Below are positions 6,540 through 14,137 of a stretch of DNA of 19,912 bases, piece after piece; position 1 is the first letter of the stretch; the number at the start of each line of letters is the position of its first letter. The notes beneath the pieces were generated by a model, which was not told the DNA's origin, searched no databases, and was given only the letters and a program-made list of their open reading frames with translations. Source of the DNA: Solobacterium sp. (GTDB lineage: Bacteria > Bacillota_I > Bacilli_A > Erysipelotrichales > Erysipelotrichaceae); the NCBI GenBank assembly GCA_017514645.1, contig JAFWJP010000206.1, forward strand, positions 1 to 19,912. The letters are read 5' to 3'. A program made the translations under genes and the position numbers.

Positions 6540-6541
6540 TC

Positions 6542-7219
6542 ATGGCTGGAAAGAAGTACAGAGAAGCGAAAGCTATGGTCGACCGTTCGGTCGCACTGCC
6601 GATTGCGGAAGCAGTCGCTCTTGCAAAGAAGACAAGCGTTACAAAGTTTGATTCTTCCGTTGAAATCAGTTTCAACCTGAATGTTGATCCGCGTCAGGCG
6701 GACCAGAACATCCGTGGTGCGATGCCGCTGCCCTTCGGAACAGGTAAGACGAGAAAGGTTCTGGTCATTACCCAGGGTGCGAAGGAAGAAGAAGCACGCA
6801 ATGCAGATGCAGATTTTGTCGGCGGCGCTGACATGATCGAGAAGATTCAGGGCGGCTGGCTCGACTTCGACATCATCGTTGCGACACCGGATATGATGGG
6901 TCAGCTTGGTAAGCTGGGTCGTCTGCTGGGTCCGAGAGGCCTGATGCCGAACCCCAAGACAGGAACGGTCACAATGAACGTTGCCGGTGCTGTTGAACAG
7001 ATCAAGAAGGGTCAGATCGAATACCGTGTCGACAGAGACGGAAACCTGAACGCTCTGATCGGAAAAGCATCCTTCACGGATGAAGCTCTGATCGGAAACT
7101 TCCAGGCTCTCAAGGATCAGCTGATCCGTGTCCGTCCGGCTTCCGTCAAGGGTGCCTACATCAAGGCAATCACCATTGCGACAACAATGGGCCCTGGCAT
7201 CAAGGTTGCGGTAGAGTAA
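6542..7219 (+). CDS. rplA: 50S ribosomal protein L1
   Basis: L1 builds the mobile stalk near the ribosomal E site and in many bacteria represses its own mRNA. The protein is 225 residues, the normal length. The signature runs IVATPDMMGQLGKLGRLL and continues GPRGLMPNPKTGTVT; the N-terminal KYREAKAMVDRSVALPIAEA and C-terminal PASVKGAYIKAITI also fit. ATG 6542 follows GGGAGG, which lies within the last codons of rplK, with the rplK stop ending at 6539; the two are tightly coupled. rplJ and rplL, which often follow, are absent: the operon ends at a terminator and is followed by a convergent peptidase gene. The L1-type RNA motif in the leader would make this protein the autogenous regulator. Confidence 0.98.
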   Translation: MAGKKYREAKAMVDRSVALPIAEAVALAKKTSVTKFDSSVEISFNLNVDPRQADQNIRGAMPLPFGTGKTRKVLVITQGAKEEEARNADADFVGGADMIEKIQGGWLDFDIIVATPDMMGQLGKLGRLLGPRGLMPNPKTGTVTMNVAGAVEQIKKGQIEYRVDRDGNLNALIGKASFTDEALIGNFQALKDQLIRVRPASVKGAYIKAITIATTMGPGIKVAVE

Positions 7220-7252
7220 CAGATCAAGCAAACATTCCTGTAAGGAAAGGAA

Positions 7253-7284
7253 AACCTGTGATTCGCAAGGATCACGGGTTTTTT
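7253..7284 (+). terminator. Terminator of rplK-rplA
   Basis: A 10-bp stem forms between 7253-7262 and 7271-7280 (core GTGAT/ATCAC), with an 8-nt loop, and six T at 7279-7284 follow. It lies 34 bases after the rplA stop. Confidence 0.9.
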
Positions 7285-7364
7285 CGTGGACTCCGGCTTT
7301 TCCTGCGTATCAATAGACCGGAGAAAACAGCAACGGCAGCGGAAAAACCCGCAGTATCCGAACA

Positions 7365-7402
7365 AATAGAAAAGACCGGCAGTGAATCTGCAGCCGGTCT
7401 TT
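7365..7402 (-). terminator. Terminator of the M18 aminopeptidase gene
   Basis: AAAGACCGGC 7371-7380 and GCCGGTCTTT 7393-7402 form a perfect 10-bp stem with a 12-nt loop; read on the minus strand a T-rich tract (TTTTCTATTTG) follows. The stretch 7285-7370 between the two convergent terminators holds only a weak inverted repeat, CTCCGG 7291-7296 with CCGGAG 7318-7323. Confidence 0.85.
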
Positions 7403-7407
7403 GTTTT

Positions 7408-8772
7408 TTATGCCATGTCCTTGAGGAAAGCTTTGTAGGCGCGGTATCCTTCGTAGACGTCCGCCTTGCTGACAAGTTCGCTCGGTGCGTGCATGTTATG
7501 GACCGCAATACCCGCATCCATGACATCCATGTTCAGGTTTGCCAGAATGAAGGCGATCGTTCCGCCTCCGCCGACATCCACCTTGCCCAGTTCGCAGGTC
7601 TGGAACTGTACCTTGTTGTCATCCATGACCTTGCGTACCTTGGCGATGAATTCCGGGTTTGCGTCATTGGAACCGCCTTTGCCGCGGGAACCGGTGAACT
7701 TGTTGAAGACAATACCGCAGCCGAAGTAAGCACTGTTCTTCGGATCGTTGACCTCAGGATAGTTCGGATCAAAGGCATTGGAGACATCGCTCGACAGCAT
7801 TCTCGAATTCTCCAGTGTATCATTGATCTCTACCTGTGAAGTATATCCCTGACGAGCAAGCAGCTTTGTCACAACATTGACGAACCAGCGTGACTCCATG
7901 CCGGTATTGCCGACAGAACCGATCTCTTCCTTATCGACGAGAATGCAGCAGGCAGTACGTTCCGGTGCATCCGTGTCGAGGATCGCCCGCATGCTCGTGT
8001 AGGCACAGACTCTGTCGTCATGCCCGTAGCCCATGATCATGGAACGGTCCAGACCGTAGTCGCGGGCTTCTCCGGCAGGTACGACTTCGATCTCGGCAGA
8101 GAGGAAATCGTCTTCTTCGATGTCGTACTGCACTTTCAGCAGATTCAGGATAAAGGCTTTGACCGGCTCTTTGTCCGTTCCCTTGAGCGGACGTGATCCG
8201 GCAAAGACATCCAGTGCTTCACCGGTGACGACTTCCGAGGCGGTCTTCTTCATCTGGTCCGCAGCGAGATGAATGAGCAGATCACTGATGCCGACGACCG
8301 GATCATCTGCTTTTTCACCGATCACGACCGGTACCGTTGTGCCGTCTTTTTTACATACGACGCCATGCAGAGCCATCGGCCGGGCAACCCACTGATACTT
8401 CTTGATACCGCCGTAATAATGGGTATCCAGCAGGGCAAGACCGTCTTTTTCGTATAATGTGTGCTGTTTCAGATCCAGACGCGGTGAATCGATATGCGCG
8501 CCGAGAATGTTCATGCCTTCGGTCATCGGCTGTTTTCCGATCACGAAGAGTACCAGGTTCTTGCCGCGGTTGACAGCGTAGATCCTGTCGCCTGCCTGCG
8601 GCTTTTCCACGGTACGGATATCACGGAATCCGGCTGCTTCCGCTGCTTTGACCGCTTCCGTTACATATTCGCGCTCCGTCTTTGTACGGGAGAGAAAACG
8701 GCGGTAGTCTTCCGCAAAGACATCCGTCTCCTCCAGCTGTGCTTCTGTATATGTTTCCCAGACTGTTTTCAT
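7408..8772 (-). CDS. M18 family aminopeptidase (aspartyl aminopeptidase type)
   Basis: This cytosolic di-zinc aminopeptidase removes N-terminal, often acidic, residues from peptides; it acts as a large dodecameric shell in characterised members. The 454 residues match the family. Visible metal-site blocks are ILGAHIDSPRLDL (His93, Asp95), GHDDRVCAYTS (Asp252/253), VDKEEIGSVGNTG (Glu282/283), MLSSDVSNAFDP (Asp329) and VHNMHAPSE (His428), so all ligands appear present. ATG 8772 follows AAAGGAG with good spacing. The gene is transcribed alone, divergent from the sugar ABC operon and convergent with rplA. A candidate promoter with an extended -10 lies at 8799-8804. No signal peptide is seen, which fits an intracellular peptide-recycling enzyme. 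Confidence 0.96.
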   Translation of the reverse strand: MKTVWETYTEAQLEETDVFAEDYRRFLSRTKTEREYVTEAVKAAEAAGFRDIRTVEKPQAGDRIYAVNRGKNLVLFVIGKQPMTEGMNILGAHIDSPRLDLKQHTLYEKDGLALLDTHYYGGIKKYQWVARPMALHGVVCKKDGTTVPVVIGEKADDPVVGISDLLIHLAADQMKKTASEVVTGEALDVFAGSRPLKGTDKEPVKAFILNLLKVQYDIEEDDFLSAEIEVVPAGEARDYGLDRSMIMGYGHDDRVCAYTSMRAILDTDAPERTACCILVDKEEIGSVGNTGMESRWFVNVVTKLLARQGYTSQVEINDTLENSRMLSSDVSNAFDPNYPEVNDPKNSAYFGCGIVFNKFTGSRGKGGSNDANPEFIAKVRKVMDDNKVQFQTCELGKVDVGGGGTIAFILANLNMDVMDAGIAVHNMHAPSELVSKADVYEGYRAYKAFLKDMA

Positions 8773-8798
8773 AATTTCTCCTTTATATCACATCAGTC

Positions 8799-8807
8799 AT
8801 TGTAGCA
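8799..8807 (-). promoter_or_regulatory. Extended -10 promoter element of the M18 aminopeptidase gene
   Basis: On the minus strand TGCTACAAT (8807-8799) is an extended -10 box, 26 bases upstream of the start codon. A TTGTCT 15 bases further upstream is a poor -35. Confidence 0.55.
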
Positions 8808-8900
8808 TATTGCCCGTACAGACAAGGAAACCGGAATGCATCAGTTTTCAGCCGGAAGTGCTTTCTGAAACGGTCCGGGAGTCCCGGATCCGGCGCACGG

Positions 8901-8929
8901 TTGAAAAATACAGAGAAAGTTGCTACAAT
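8901..8929 (+). promoter_or_regulatory. Promoter of the carbohydrate ABC operon
   Basis: TTGAAA 8901-8906, a 17-base spacer and TACAAT 8924-8929 form a strong vegetative promoter. The start of transcription would be near 8936, about 100 bases before the coding start. Confidence 0.85.
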
Positions 8930-8938
8930 AATGGCAAG

Positions 8939-8952
8939 TGTAAGCGCTTTCC
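8939..8952 (+). promoter_or_regulatory. cre-like operator (CcpA or LacI-family site)
   Basis: TGTAAGCGCTTTCC matches the catabolite-responsive element consensus TGWAARCGYTWWCW at 13 of 14 positions. It lies immediately downstream of the expected transcription start, a position from which CcpA or a local LacI-family regulator would repress. Together with the sugar-type importer it suggests carbon-source control. Confidence 0.75.
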
Positions 8953-8976
8953 ACATCATCTACAAACAGACAGACA

Positions 8977-9010
8977 ATAGTCACGGAAGTGACGCGTACT
9001 ATATTTTTTC
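8977..9010 (+). terminator. Terminator-like hairpin in the leader of the ABC operon
   Basis: ATAGT 8977-8981 pairs with ACTAT 8998-9002, and CAC 8982-8984 with GTG 8989-8991 (alternatively GTCAC/GTGAC with a GGAA loop). A run of six T follows at 9004-9009. It sits between promoter and ribosome binding site, so it could attenuate transcription or stabilise the message. The stem is interrupted by a 6-nt bulge, so the call is tentative. Confidence 0.4.
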
Positions 9011-9035
9011 AGTTACGGAAGGAGATGTTAAACGG

Positions 9036-10337
9036 ATGAAGAAGTATTTGACGCTATTGTTATCGGCCTTCCTGATGGTCGGCTGCGGCTCATCAGCGAA
9101 CAATGAAGACAGCGGAGGCGAGAGTGCAGGCGAGGTGATCGAGATCGAGTTCTGGCTTGCTCAGGGCAACAACGTTATGGACCTCGTCAATGAAGAAATC
9201 GAAAACTTCAACAATTCACAGGACAAATATCATGTCACAGCGATCCAGCAGGAGAACTATGTAAAGACATTCTCCAACCTGCAGGCAGCGATTGCCGGAA
9301 AAACCGCTCCGGATGTTGTACTGCTGGATACAGCGCCGGCACGGCAGCTGTACGAGAAGGGTGCACTTGTCCCGTTCAATGGATTCCAGGATGCGGATCC
9401 GGACTTCAACGCGGATGATTTCTATGCAGTCTATGCGGATCAGGGAATTCATACGGACGGCACAACATTTGCGCGTCCCTGGTACGGTACGATCCAGATC
9501 GCTTACTACAATGTGAAGGCATTTGAGGATGCCGGTGTTGATCCGGCAAGCATCAAGTCCTGGCAGGATCTGGTTGCCAACGGTCCGAAGTTCAAGGATG
9601 CAGGCTACCAGTATGTCTGGGAGCCAATGGGCGGCGATGCAAAGAACCTGATCGATGCGGCGTTTGCAAACGGTGCGAAGGTCTTCTCCGATGACGGAAA
9701 GACCGTTACGATCAATTCTCCTGAGTGGGTCGAGGTCTGGGAGAGCTTCCGCGGCTGGATCCATGATGATGGATATATGCAGACAAAGTGGAACGGTATT
9801 GATGACTGGGTCTACTGGTACGATACGATCGCTGATGTAGTTGAGGGAAGAAGTGCAGGCTATACGGGTTCCCCTGTAGACTCTGTTGACTTTGATTTCG
9901 ATGTGATCCGTCCGCTGGAGCAGTTCGGCTGGAAGGACAATGTGTCCATGCCTTGGGCACAGGCACTGATGCTGTGCATGCCGGCCGGCAATACAACGGA
10001 AGAGCAGCAGGGCGCGTATGAGTTCATCAAGTTCCTGACAAACCCGGAGAACCAGGCAGCCTATACGATGCTGACAACCTATCCGGCAGCCAACAAGCGT
10101 GTTACGGAAGTTCCGGAATACCAGAAGTTCCTGGAGGAAAACCCGGTAGCGGCAGTTCTGCTGGCACAGTCTGAACATGCTGCGATCTATCCGGTCGATC
10201 CGACAGGCGGAAAGATCCTGGATGAGCTGAACATTGCGGCAGAGAAGGTCGAGATCGAAGGTGTCTCTGCACAGGAGGCGCTTGACGAAGCGCAGAAGAA
10301 CGCACAGATCGCTCTGGATGAAGCTTTGGCTGGGTAA
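9036..10337 (+). CDS. Carbohydrate-type ABC transporter substrate-binding lipoprotein
   Basis: This is a family-1 extracellular solute-binding protein of 433 residues. The start ATG 9036 follows GGAAGGAGAT; the frame is open further upstream to the promoter but those codons include the operator and leader hairpin. Signal peptide MKKYLTLLLSAFLMVGC with lipidated Cys17 is followed by a Ser/Asn/Glu/Gly linker. The family pattern appears as IEFWLAQGNN, NLQAAIAGKTAPDVVLLD, RPWYGTIQIAYYN and QQGAYEFIKFLTNPENQAAY. These resemble UgpB- or MalE-type proteins; aromatic residues (WYGT, WVYWYDT) are typical of sugar-binding clefts. The substrate, an oligosaccharide, sugar or glycerol phosphate, cannot be decided. 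It heads an operon with its own ATPase and two permeases and is followed by an attenuating terminator that probably raises its level relative to the membrane subunits. Confidence 0.92.
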   Translation: MKKYLTLLLSAFLMVGCGSSANNEDSGGESAGEVIEIEFWLAQGNNVMDLVNEEIENFNNSQDKYHVTAIQQENYVKTFSNLQAAIAGKTAPDVVLLDTAPARQLYEKGALVPFNGFQDADPDFNADDFYAVYADQGIHTDGTTFARPWYGTIQIAYYNVKAFEDAGVDPASIKSWQDLVANGPKFKDAGYQYVWEPMGGDAKNLIDAAFANGAKVFSDDGKTVTINSPEWVEVWESFRGWIHDDGYMQTKWNGIDDWVYWYDTIADVVEGRSAGYTGSPVDSVDFDFDVIRPLEQFGWKDNVSMPWAQALMLCMPAGNTTEEQQGAYEFIKFLTNPENQAAYTMLTTYPAANKRVTEVPEYQKFLEENPVAAVLLAQSEHAAIYPVDPTGGKILDELNIAAEKVEIEGVSAQEALDEAQKNAQIALDEALAG

Positions 10338-10349
10338 CGATTGACCTGA

Positions 10350-10390
10350 GGAGGCAGCTGCAGCGTGACTGCGGCTGCTTCCCTTTTTTT
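10350..10390 (+). terminator. Intra-operon attenuating terminator after the binding-protein gene
   Basis: A 14-bp stem (10350-10363 with 10369-10382, two G-U pairs) with a CGTGA loop is followed by seven T at 10384-10390. It lies in the 68-base gap between the binding-protein stop and the ATPase ribosome binding site (GAAAGGAGG). No promoter is visible behind it, so partial readthrough is the likely source of the downstream mRNA. Confidence 0.85.
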
Positions 10391-10405
10391 GAAAGGAGGC
10401 GTTAT

Positions 10406-11503
10406 ATGGCTGAAATCATTCTGAAGAATATTACCAAGGAATACGAAAACGGCTTTCAGGCCGTAAAGCATATCGATCTGGAGATCAAGGACAATGAATT
10501 CGTGATCCTGGTCGGACCGTCCGGCTGTGGGAAATCCACAACGCTGCGGATGATCGCCGGGCTTGAGGATATCAGCGAAGGTGACCTGTATCTGGATGGT
10601 GTGCGGATCAACGACGTATCACCGCAGAACCGGGATATTGCCATGGTATTCCAGAACTATGCGCTCTATCCGCATATGACGGTTTACCAGAACATTGCGT
10701 ACAGTCTCAGGATCAAGAAGGTACCGAAGGATGAAATCGACCGCAGAGTCAAGGAAGTCGCATCATCCCTCGGTCTTACGGATCTGCTGGACCGGAAGCC
10801 CGGACAGCTCTCCGGCGGACAGAAGCAGCGCGTCGCGATGGGGCGGGCAATCATCCGTCATCCGAAGGCGTTCCTGATGGATGAACCGCTGTCCAATCTG
10901 GACGCGAAACTGCGGGGACAGATGCGGGTGGAGATCGCCGATCTCTACCAGCGCCTGAACACAACGTTCATCTATGTTACCCATGATCAGACCGAAGCGA
11001 TGACGCTCGGTACGAAGATCGTTGTCATGCGGGACGGTGAGATCCAGCAGACGGACAATCCCACCAACCTGTTCAATTATCCGGCAAACAAGTTCGTTGC
11101 CGGTTTCATCGGAACACCGACCATGAATTTCTTTGATGCGGAAGTCGTTGAGGAAAACGGTCAGGTGTGGCTGAAGACGAAGGACGGAAAGATCCGGGCA
11201 ACGGAGGAGAAAGCCGCAAAGCTGCGGGAAGGAAACTGGATCGGGAAAGCCGTAACCGGCGGGATCCGTCCGGAGCACACCGTATTCTGCAGTGAAGAGG
11301 AGGCTGCGTTCAAGGGAGAAGTCTCGGTGTTCGAGCTTCTCGGTTCCAATGCCATTATCTATGTCCAGTGCGGTGATGAGCGGATCGTGCTGAACACCGA
11401 TGATACGGTCCACCAGGAACACGGCAAGAGCGTATACATGAAGGTGAAGGAGTCCCGCCTGCATATCTTTGATCCGGAAACGGAAAGGACCATAACGAAC
11501 TGA
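10406..11503 (+). CDS. Carbohydrate ABC transporter ATP-binding protein (UgpC/MsmK/MalK-like)
   Basis: This is the energy-coupling subunit of the importer, 365 residues, cytoplasmic face. Walker A GPSGCGKST lies at 37-45, the Q-loop at Gln83 (FQNYALYPHM), signature LSGGQKQR at 135-142, Walker B FLMDEP at 156-161, D-loop SNLDAKLR and switch His193 in THDQTEAM. The remaining 130 residues form the OB-fold/TOBE regulatory domain characteristic of the MalK-UgpC-MsmK group, as in multi-sugar importers. All catalytic residues are present. Start ATG 10406 follows GAAAGGAGG. The gene follows an attenuating terminator and precedes the two permease genes with a one-base gap. As an ATPase of the promiscuous MsmK type it might also serve other sugar importers lacking one. 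Confidence 0.96.
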   Translation: MAEIILKNITKEYENGFQAVKHIDLEIKDNEFVILVGPSGCGKSTTLRMIAGLEDISEGDLYLDGVRINDVSPQNRDIAMVFQNYALYPHMTVYQNIAYSLRIKKVPKDEIDRRVKEVASSLGLTDLLDRKPGQLSGGQKQRVAMGRAIIRHPKAFLMDEPLSNLDAKLRGQMRVEIADLYQRLNTTFIYVTHDQTEAMTLGTKIVVMRDGEIQQTDNPTNLFNYPANKFVAGFIGTPTMNFFDAEVVEENGQVWLKTKDGKIRATEEKAAKLREGNWIGKAVTGGIRPEHTVFCSEEEAAFKGEVSVFELLGSNAIIYVQCGDERIVLNTDDTVHQEHGKSVYMKVKESRLHIFDPETERTITN

Positions 11504-11504
11504 T

Positions 11505-12398
11505 ATGAGGGCGAAACGTAAATACAGGAAGCGCTATGACAAGCTGCCGATCGTACTGCTGTTCGTTCTGCCTGCCCTGATTCCTCTGATCGTATTCTGG
11601 ATCTATCCGATCCTCCGGTCCATCTGGCTGAGCTTTACGAACTGGGACTTCATCTCTCCGACCTACAAGATCATCGGACTGAAGAACTATCAGTCCTTGT
11701 TCAAAAACCCGAGATTCTTCGAAGCTCTGTGGCATACGGTCGTATTCACGGCCGGTACCCTGTTTCCGACGATCATCCTTGGTCTGATCCTGGCGCTGCT
11801 GTTGGTGAAGCCGTTCCGGGGAAACGGCATACTGAAATTCATTCTGTTCTCTCCCTGGATCACACCGACGGTTGCGATCTCCATTGTCTGGTCCTGGATC
11901 TACAAGACAGACGGAGGAATCGCGAATACGATCCTGACGGCGCTGGGGATGTCACCGCTGAAATGGATCGCTTCCTCGGATACAGCCATGCTCAGTGTCA
12001 TTATCGTAACGGTATGGAAGTCTCTGGGCTATGCGATGATCTTCTATCTCTCCGCTCTGGAGCGGGTGCCGGGTGAACTGTATGAGGCAGGTGCACTGGA
12101 CGGAGCCAGCCGCTGGCATCAGTTCTTTGATATTACACTGCCCTCCATTTCACCCACGACGTTCTTCCTGACGATCATCACGATGGTCAATTCCCTGCAG
12201 GCCTATGACCAGATCCAGGTCCTGACGCAGGGAGGTCCTGCCGGAAGTACGAGAACATTGCTTTACATGTATTACCAGCTGGGCTTCCAGGAATTCAATA
12301 TGGGTCAGGCAACGGCAGTAGCTGTCATCATGATCATCCTCACAGCCGGACTGTCCCTGATTCAGTTCAAGGCCAGTGAAAAATGGGTGCACTACTAA
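11505..12398 (+). CDS. Carbohydrate ABC transporter permease 1 (UgpA/MalF-like)
   Basis: This is an integral membrane subunit of 297 residues with six predicted hydrophobic segments, the first at about residues 15-37 (LPIVLLFVLPALIPLIVFWI). The EAA loop appears as ELYEAGALDGASRWHQFF, with the ITLPSISPTTFF that follows it. The tail, FQEFNMGQATAVAVIMIIL and a final QFKASEKWVHY, matches UgpA-type permeases closely in layout. Start ATG 11505 is one base after the ATPase stop (TGATATG); no separate strong ribosome binding site is visible, so translation is probably coupled. It forms a heterodimer with the next permease. Confidence 0.94.
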   Translation: MRAKRKYRKRYDKLPIVLLFVLPALIPLIVFWIYPILRSIWLSFTNWDFISPTYKIIGLKNYQSLFKNPRFFEALWHTVVFTAGTLFPTIILGLILALLLVKPFRGNGILKFILFSPWITPTVAISIVWSWIYKTDGGIANTILTALGMSPLKWIASSDTAMLSVIIVTVWKSLGYAMIFYLSALERVPGELYEAGALDGASRWHQFFDITLPSISPTTFFLTIITMVNSLQAYDQIQVLTQGGPAGSTRTLLYMYYQLGFQEFNMGQATAVAVIMIILTAGLSLIQFKASEKWVHY

Positions 12399-12410
12399 GG
12401 AGGTACAGGT

Positions 12411-13274
12411 ATGAATACACGTTACAGTGACAACAGACCGCTTCCGCTGCGCATTCTGGAACTGCTCGGCAAGATCCTGATCCTCGGTACTGCCGGTATC
12501 TTTACCGCGTTCCCGTTCATCTGGATGATCGTATCATCCCTGAAGACAAAGGCCGATATCCTGAATACATCGGTATTCTTCCCGCCGGATCCGCAATGGT
12601 CCAACATCACCAGCATTCTCTTCGATTCACCGATTCCGAAGTACATTTTCAACTCGGCGTGGGTATCGCTGGTCATCGTAGCTCTGCAGATCATCAGCGG
12701 CGCAATGCTGGCATATGCCCTGGTCTTCCTGAAGTTCCGCGGCAACAAGCTGCTGTTCGGCATTGTCATGGGAACGTATATGCTGCCGGTTGCGGCAACG
12801 TATATTCCCAGCTACATCATCCTGGCTGACTGGCATATGCTGGATTCCTTCAAAGGCCTGATCATATCCAGTACCGTCAGTATCTTCGGAATCTTCCTGC
12901 TGAGGCAGGGGTTCATGCAGATACCGAAGGGACTGGTGGAGGCAGCGCGCATGGACGGTGCGTCACACTGGCGGGCATTGTGGGAGATCGTCTGTCCGAT
13001 GACGAAATCAAGCTTTATCACTTTCGGACTGATGAACTTCATCTCCACCTACAACAACTACATGTGGCCTTCCCTGATCACGAAGACCAGCAATTATTTC
13101 CTGGTTTCCCAGGGTCTGCGGGCCTTCTTCATCCGTGACGGTGCGTACGGAACGGAATGGGCACTGGTCATGGCCGCATCGGCTGTCGTCGTCGTCCCGC
13201 TGCTGATCCTCTTCGCCTTTACCCAGAAGTGGTTCATCAACGGAATCGGCGGAGAAACCGGCATCAAAGGATAA
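12411..13274 (+). CDS. Carbohydrate ABC transporter permease 2 (UgpE/MalG-like)
   Basis: This is an integral membrane subunit of 287 residues with six hydrophobic segments. Family marks are FPFIWMIVSSLKTKADI near the first segment, the EAA loop LVEAARMDGASHWRALWEIV and the C-terminal KWFINGIGGETGIKG, which ends in the usual Gly-rich GxKG tail of MalG/UgpE proteins. ATG 12411 is 12 bases after the stop of the first permease and has its own AAGGAGG. It is the last gene of the importer operon and is followed 6 bases later by a terminator. No glycosidase, kinase or regulator gene accompanies the importer, so the substrate is not revealed by context. Confidence 0.94.
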   Translation: MNTRYSDNRPLPLRILELLGKILILGTAGIFTAFPFIWMIVSSLKTKADILNTSVFFPPDPQWSNITSILFDSPIPKYIFNSAWVSLVIVALQIISGAMLAYALVFLKFRGNKLLFGIVMGTYMLPVAATYIPSYIILADWHMLDSFKGLIISSTVSIFGIFLLRQGFMQIPKGLVEAARMDGASHWRALWEIVCPMTKSSFITFGLMNFISTYNNYMWPSLITKTSNYFLVSQGLRAFFIRDGAYGTEWALVMAASAVVVVPLLILFAFTQKWFINGIGGETGIKG

Positions 13275-13280
13275 TTACGG

Positions 13281-13316
13281 AAAAGCTCTGTCAAACGGCA
13301 GAGCTTTTCTTCTTCG
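13281..13316 (+). terminator. Terminator of the carbohydrate ABC operon
   Basis: AAAAGCTCTG 13281-13290 pairs perfectly with CAGAGCTTTT 13299-13308 (8-nt loop), followed by a T/C-rich tract TTTTCTTCTTC. Confidence 0.88.
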
Positions 13317-13337
13317 ACCATATCTGCTGTTTTGCAT

Positions 13338-13343
13338 TACAAT
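13338..13343 (+). promoter_or_regulatory. -10 box of the SGNH/acyltransferase operon
   Basis: TACAAT lies only 8 bases before the coding start at 13352; the -35 region (around TCGACC 13315-13320) is a poor match. A start of transcription about 7 bases downstream would fall at about 13350, almost on the start codon. Confidence 0.5.
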
Positions 13344-13351
13344 AGTACTGT

Positions 13352-14137
13352 ATGAAACGGAACGGGATCATCGCACTTCTGTACAGAATGTTCAGCGCAG
13401 CGATGTTTTTTGTGTGCCTGTACGGTATATTCGCGCTGGCTGTCCTGTCACCGCAGGCATCCGCTGCCCGGAATGACATTGAAACAATGCTCAAGGACAA
13501 CCAGAAGACCGAAACCGTCAGACGCATGATCCGGCTGCGACAGAAAACCCTGGAAGAGAACAGCGGGAACTTCAAGACAGATTCCGGGATCCGGGATCAG
13601 ATCCTGACTGCAGGTACCGGTTCGACGTATGTACCGGCTGCGCTGCGCTATACGGACGCACGGCAGATGGAAGTTGTCGGTGTCGGTGATTCGGTCATGG
13701 TATCCGGACTGGATGCACTGTACGCAACATTCCCGAACGGGTACTTTGACGCTTTGTTCGGAAGGACGATCTATGCCGGCATTGAGGTACTGCGTTCCCT
13801 GGAACAGAGCGGGCATCTTGGTGATGTGCTGGTGTTTTCCCTGGGAGCCAACAGCTATATCAGCGAGGATGACTGTGAGGAACTGATCCGGCTCAGTGAC
13901 GGACGTCCGGTCTTCTTTGTTTCAGCCTACGGTGTCTCGAATGATTCCAACGATGTCATGAAGCGGGTCATTGCCCGTCATCCGGACGCTTATTATATTG
14001 ACTGGGAAAGCGTTGCCTTCCCTAACCGTGCCCGCTATATCCTGAGCGACGGCCTCCACCTGACGCAGGAAGGTGCCGTAGTCTATTCCAACCTGATCGC
14101 AGATGAGATCACGAGGGAGCTGATCACCAATGAATAG
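13352..14137 (+). CDS. Membrane-anchored SGNH hydrolase-like protein, OatA C-terminal domain type
   Basis: This 261-residue protein has one N-terminal membrane anchor (about residues 6-34), a helical linker, and an extracytoplasmic SGNH domain. Catalytic blocks are VVGVGDSVMVSG (Ser114), SLGANSYI (Asn167) and LSDGLHLTQEG (Asp233, His236). The intermediate DALFGR, VFFVSAYGV...N and YYIDWES pattern matches the SGNH domain of OatA-type O-acetyltransferases, which place acetyl groups on MurNAc or wall glycans outside the cell. In OatA this domain is fused behind the acyltransferase-3 domain; here it is a separate protein encoded first. The ATG has no Shine-Dalgarno sequence and lies nearly at the predicted transcript start. 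The 3' end overlaps the next gene by 8 bases, strongly suggesting translational coupling and a joint function. Confidence 0.88.
   Translation: MKRNGIIALLYRMFSAAMFFVCLYGIFALAVLSPQASAARNDIETMLKDNQKTETVRRMIRLRQKTLEENSGNFKTDSGIRDQILTAGTGSTYVPAALRYTDARQMEVVGVGDSVMVSGLDALYATFPNGYFDALFGRTIYAGIEVLRSLEQSGHLGDVLVFSLGANSYISEDDCEELIRLSDGRPVFFVSAYGVSNDSNDVMKRVIARHPDAYYIDWESVAFPNRARYILSDGLHLTQEGAVVYSNLIADEITRELITNE

Noticed and set aside
6149..7231. 360-codon open frame on the minus strand across rplK and rplA
   Set aside because: It covers two certain ribosomal protein genes and the composition is artefactual; biased codon use of highly expressed genes often leaves such antisense frames open.
7291..7323. 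Inverted repeat CTCCGG/CCGGAG between the rplA and peptidase terminators
   Set aside because: The 6-bp stem has a 21-base loop and no T-run; two good terminators already flank it.
8901..9035. Upstream in-frame extension of the sugar-binding lipoprotein
   Set aside because: It would include the promoter, the cre-like site and the leader hairpin and would place the signal peptide internally.
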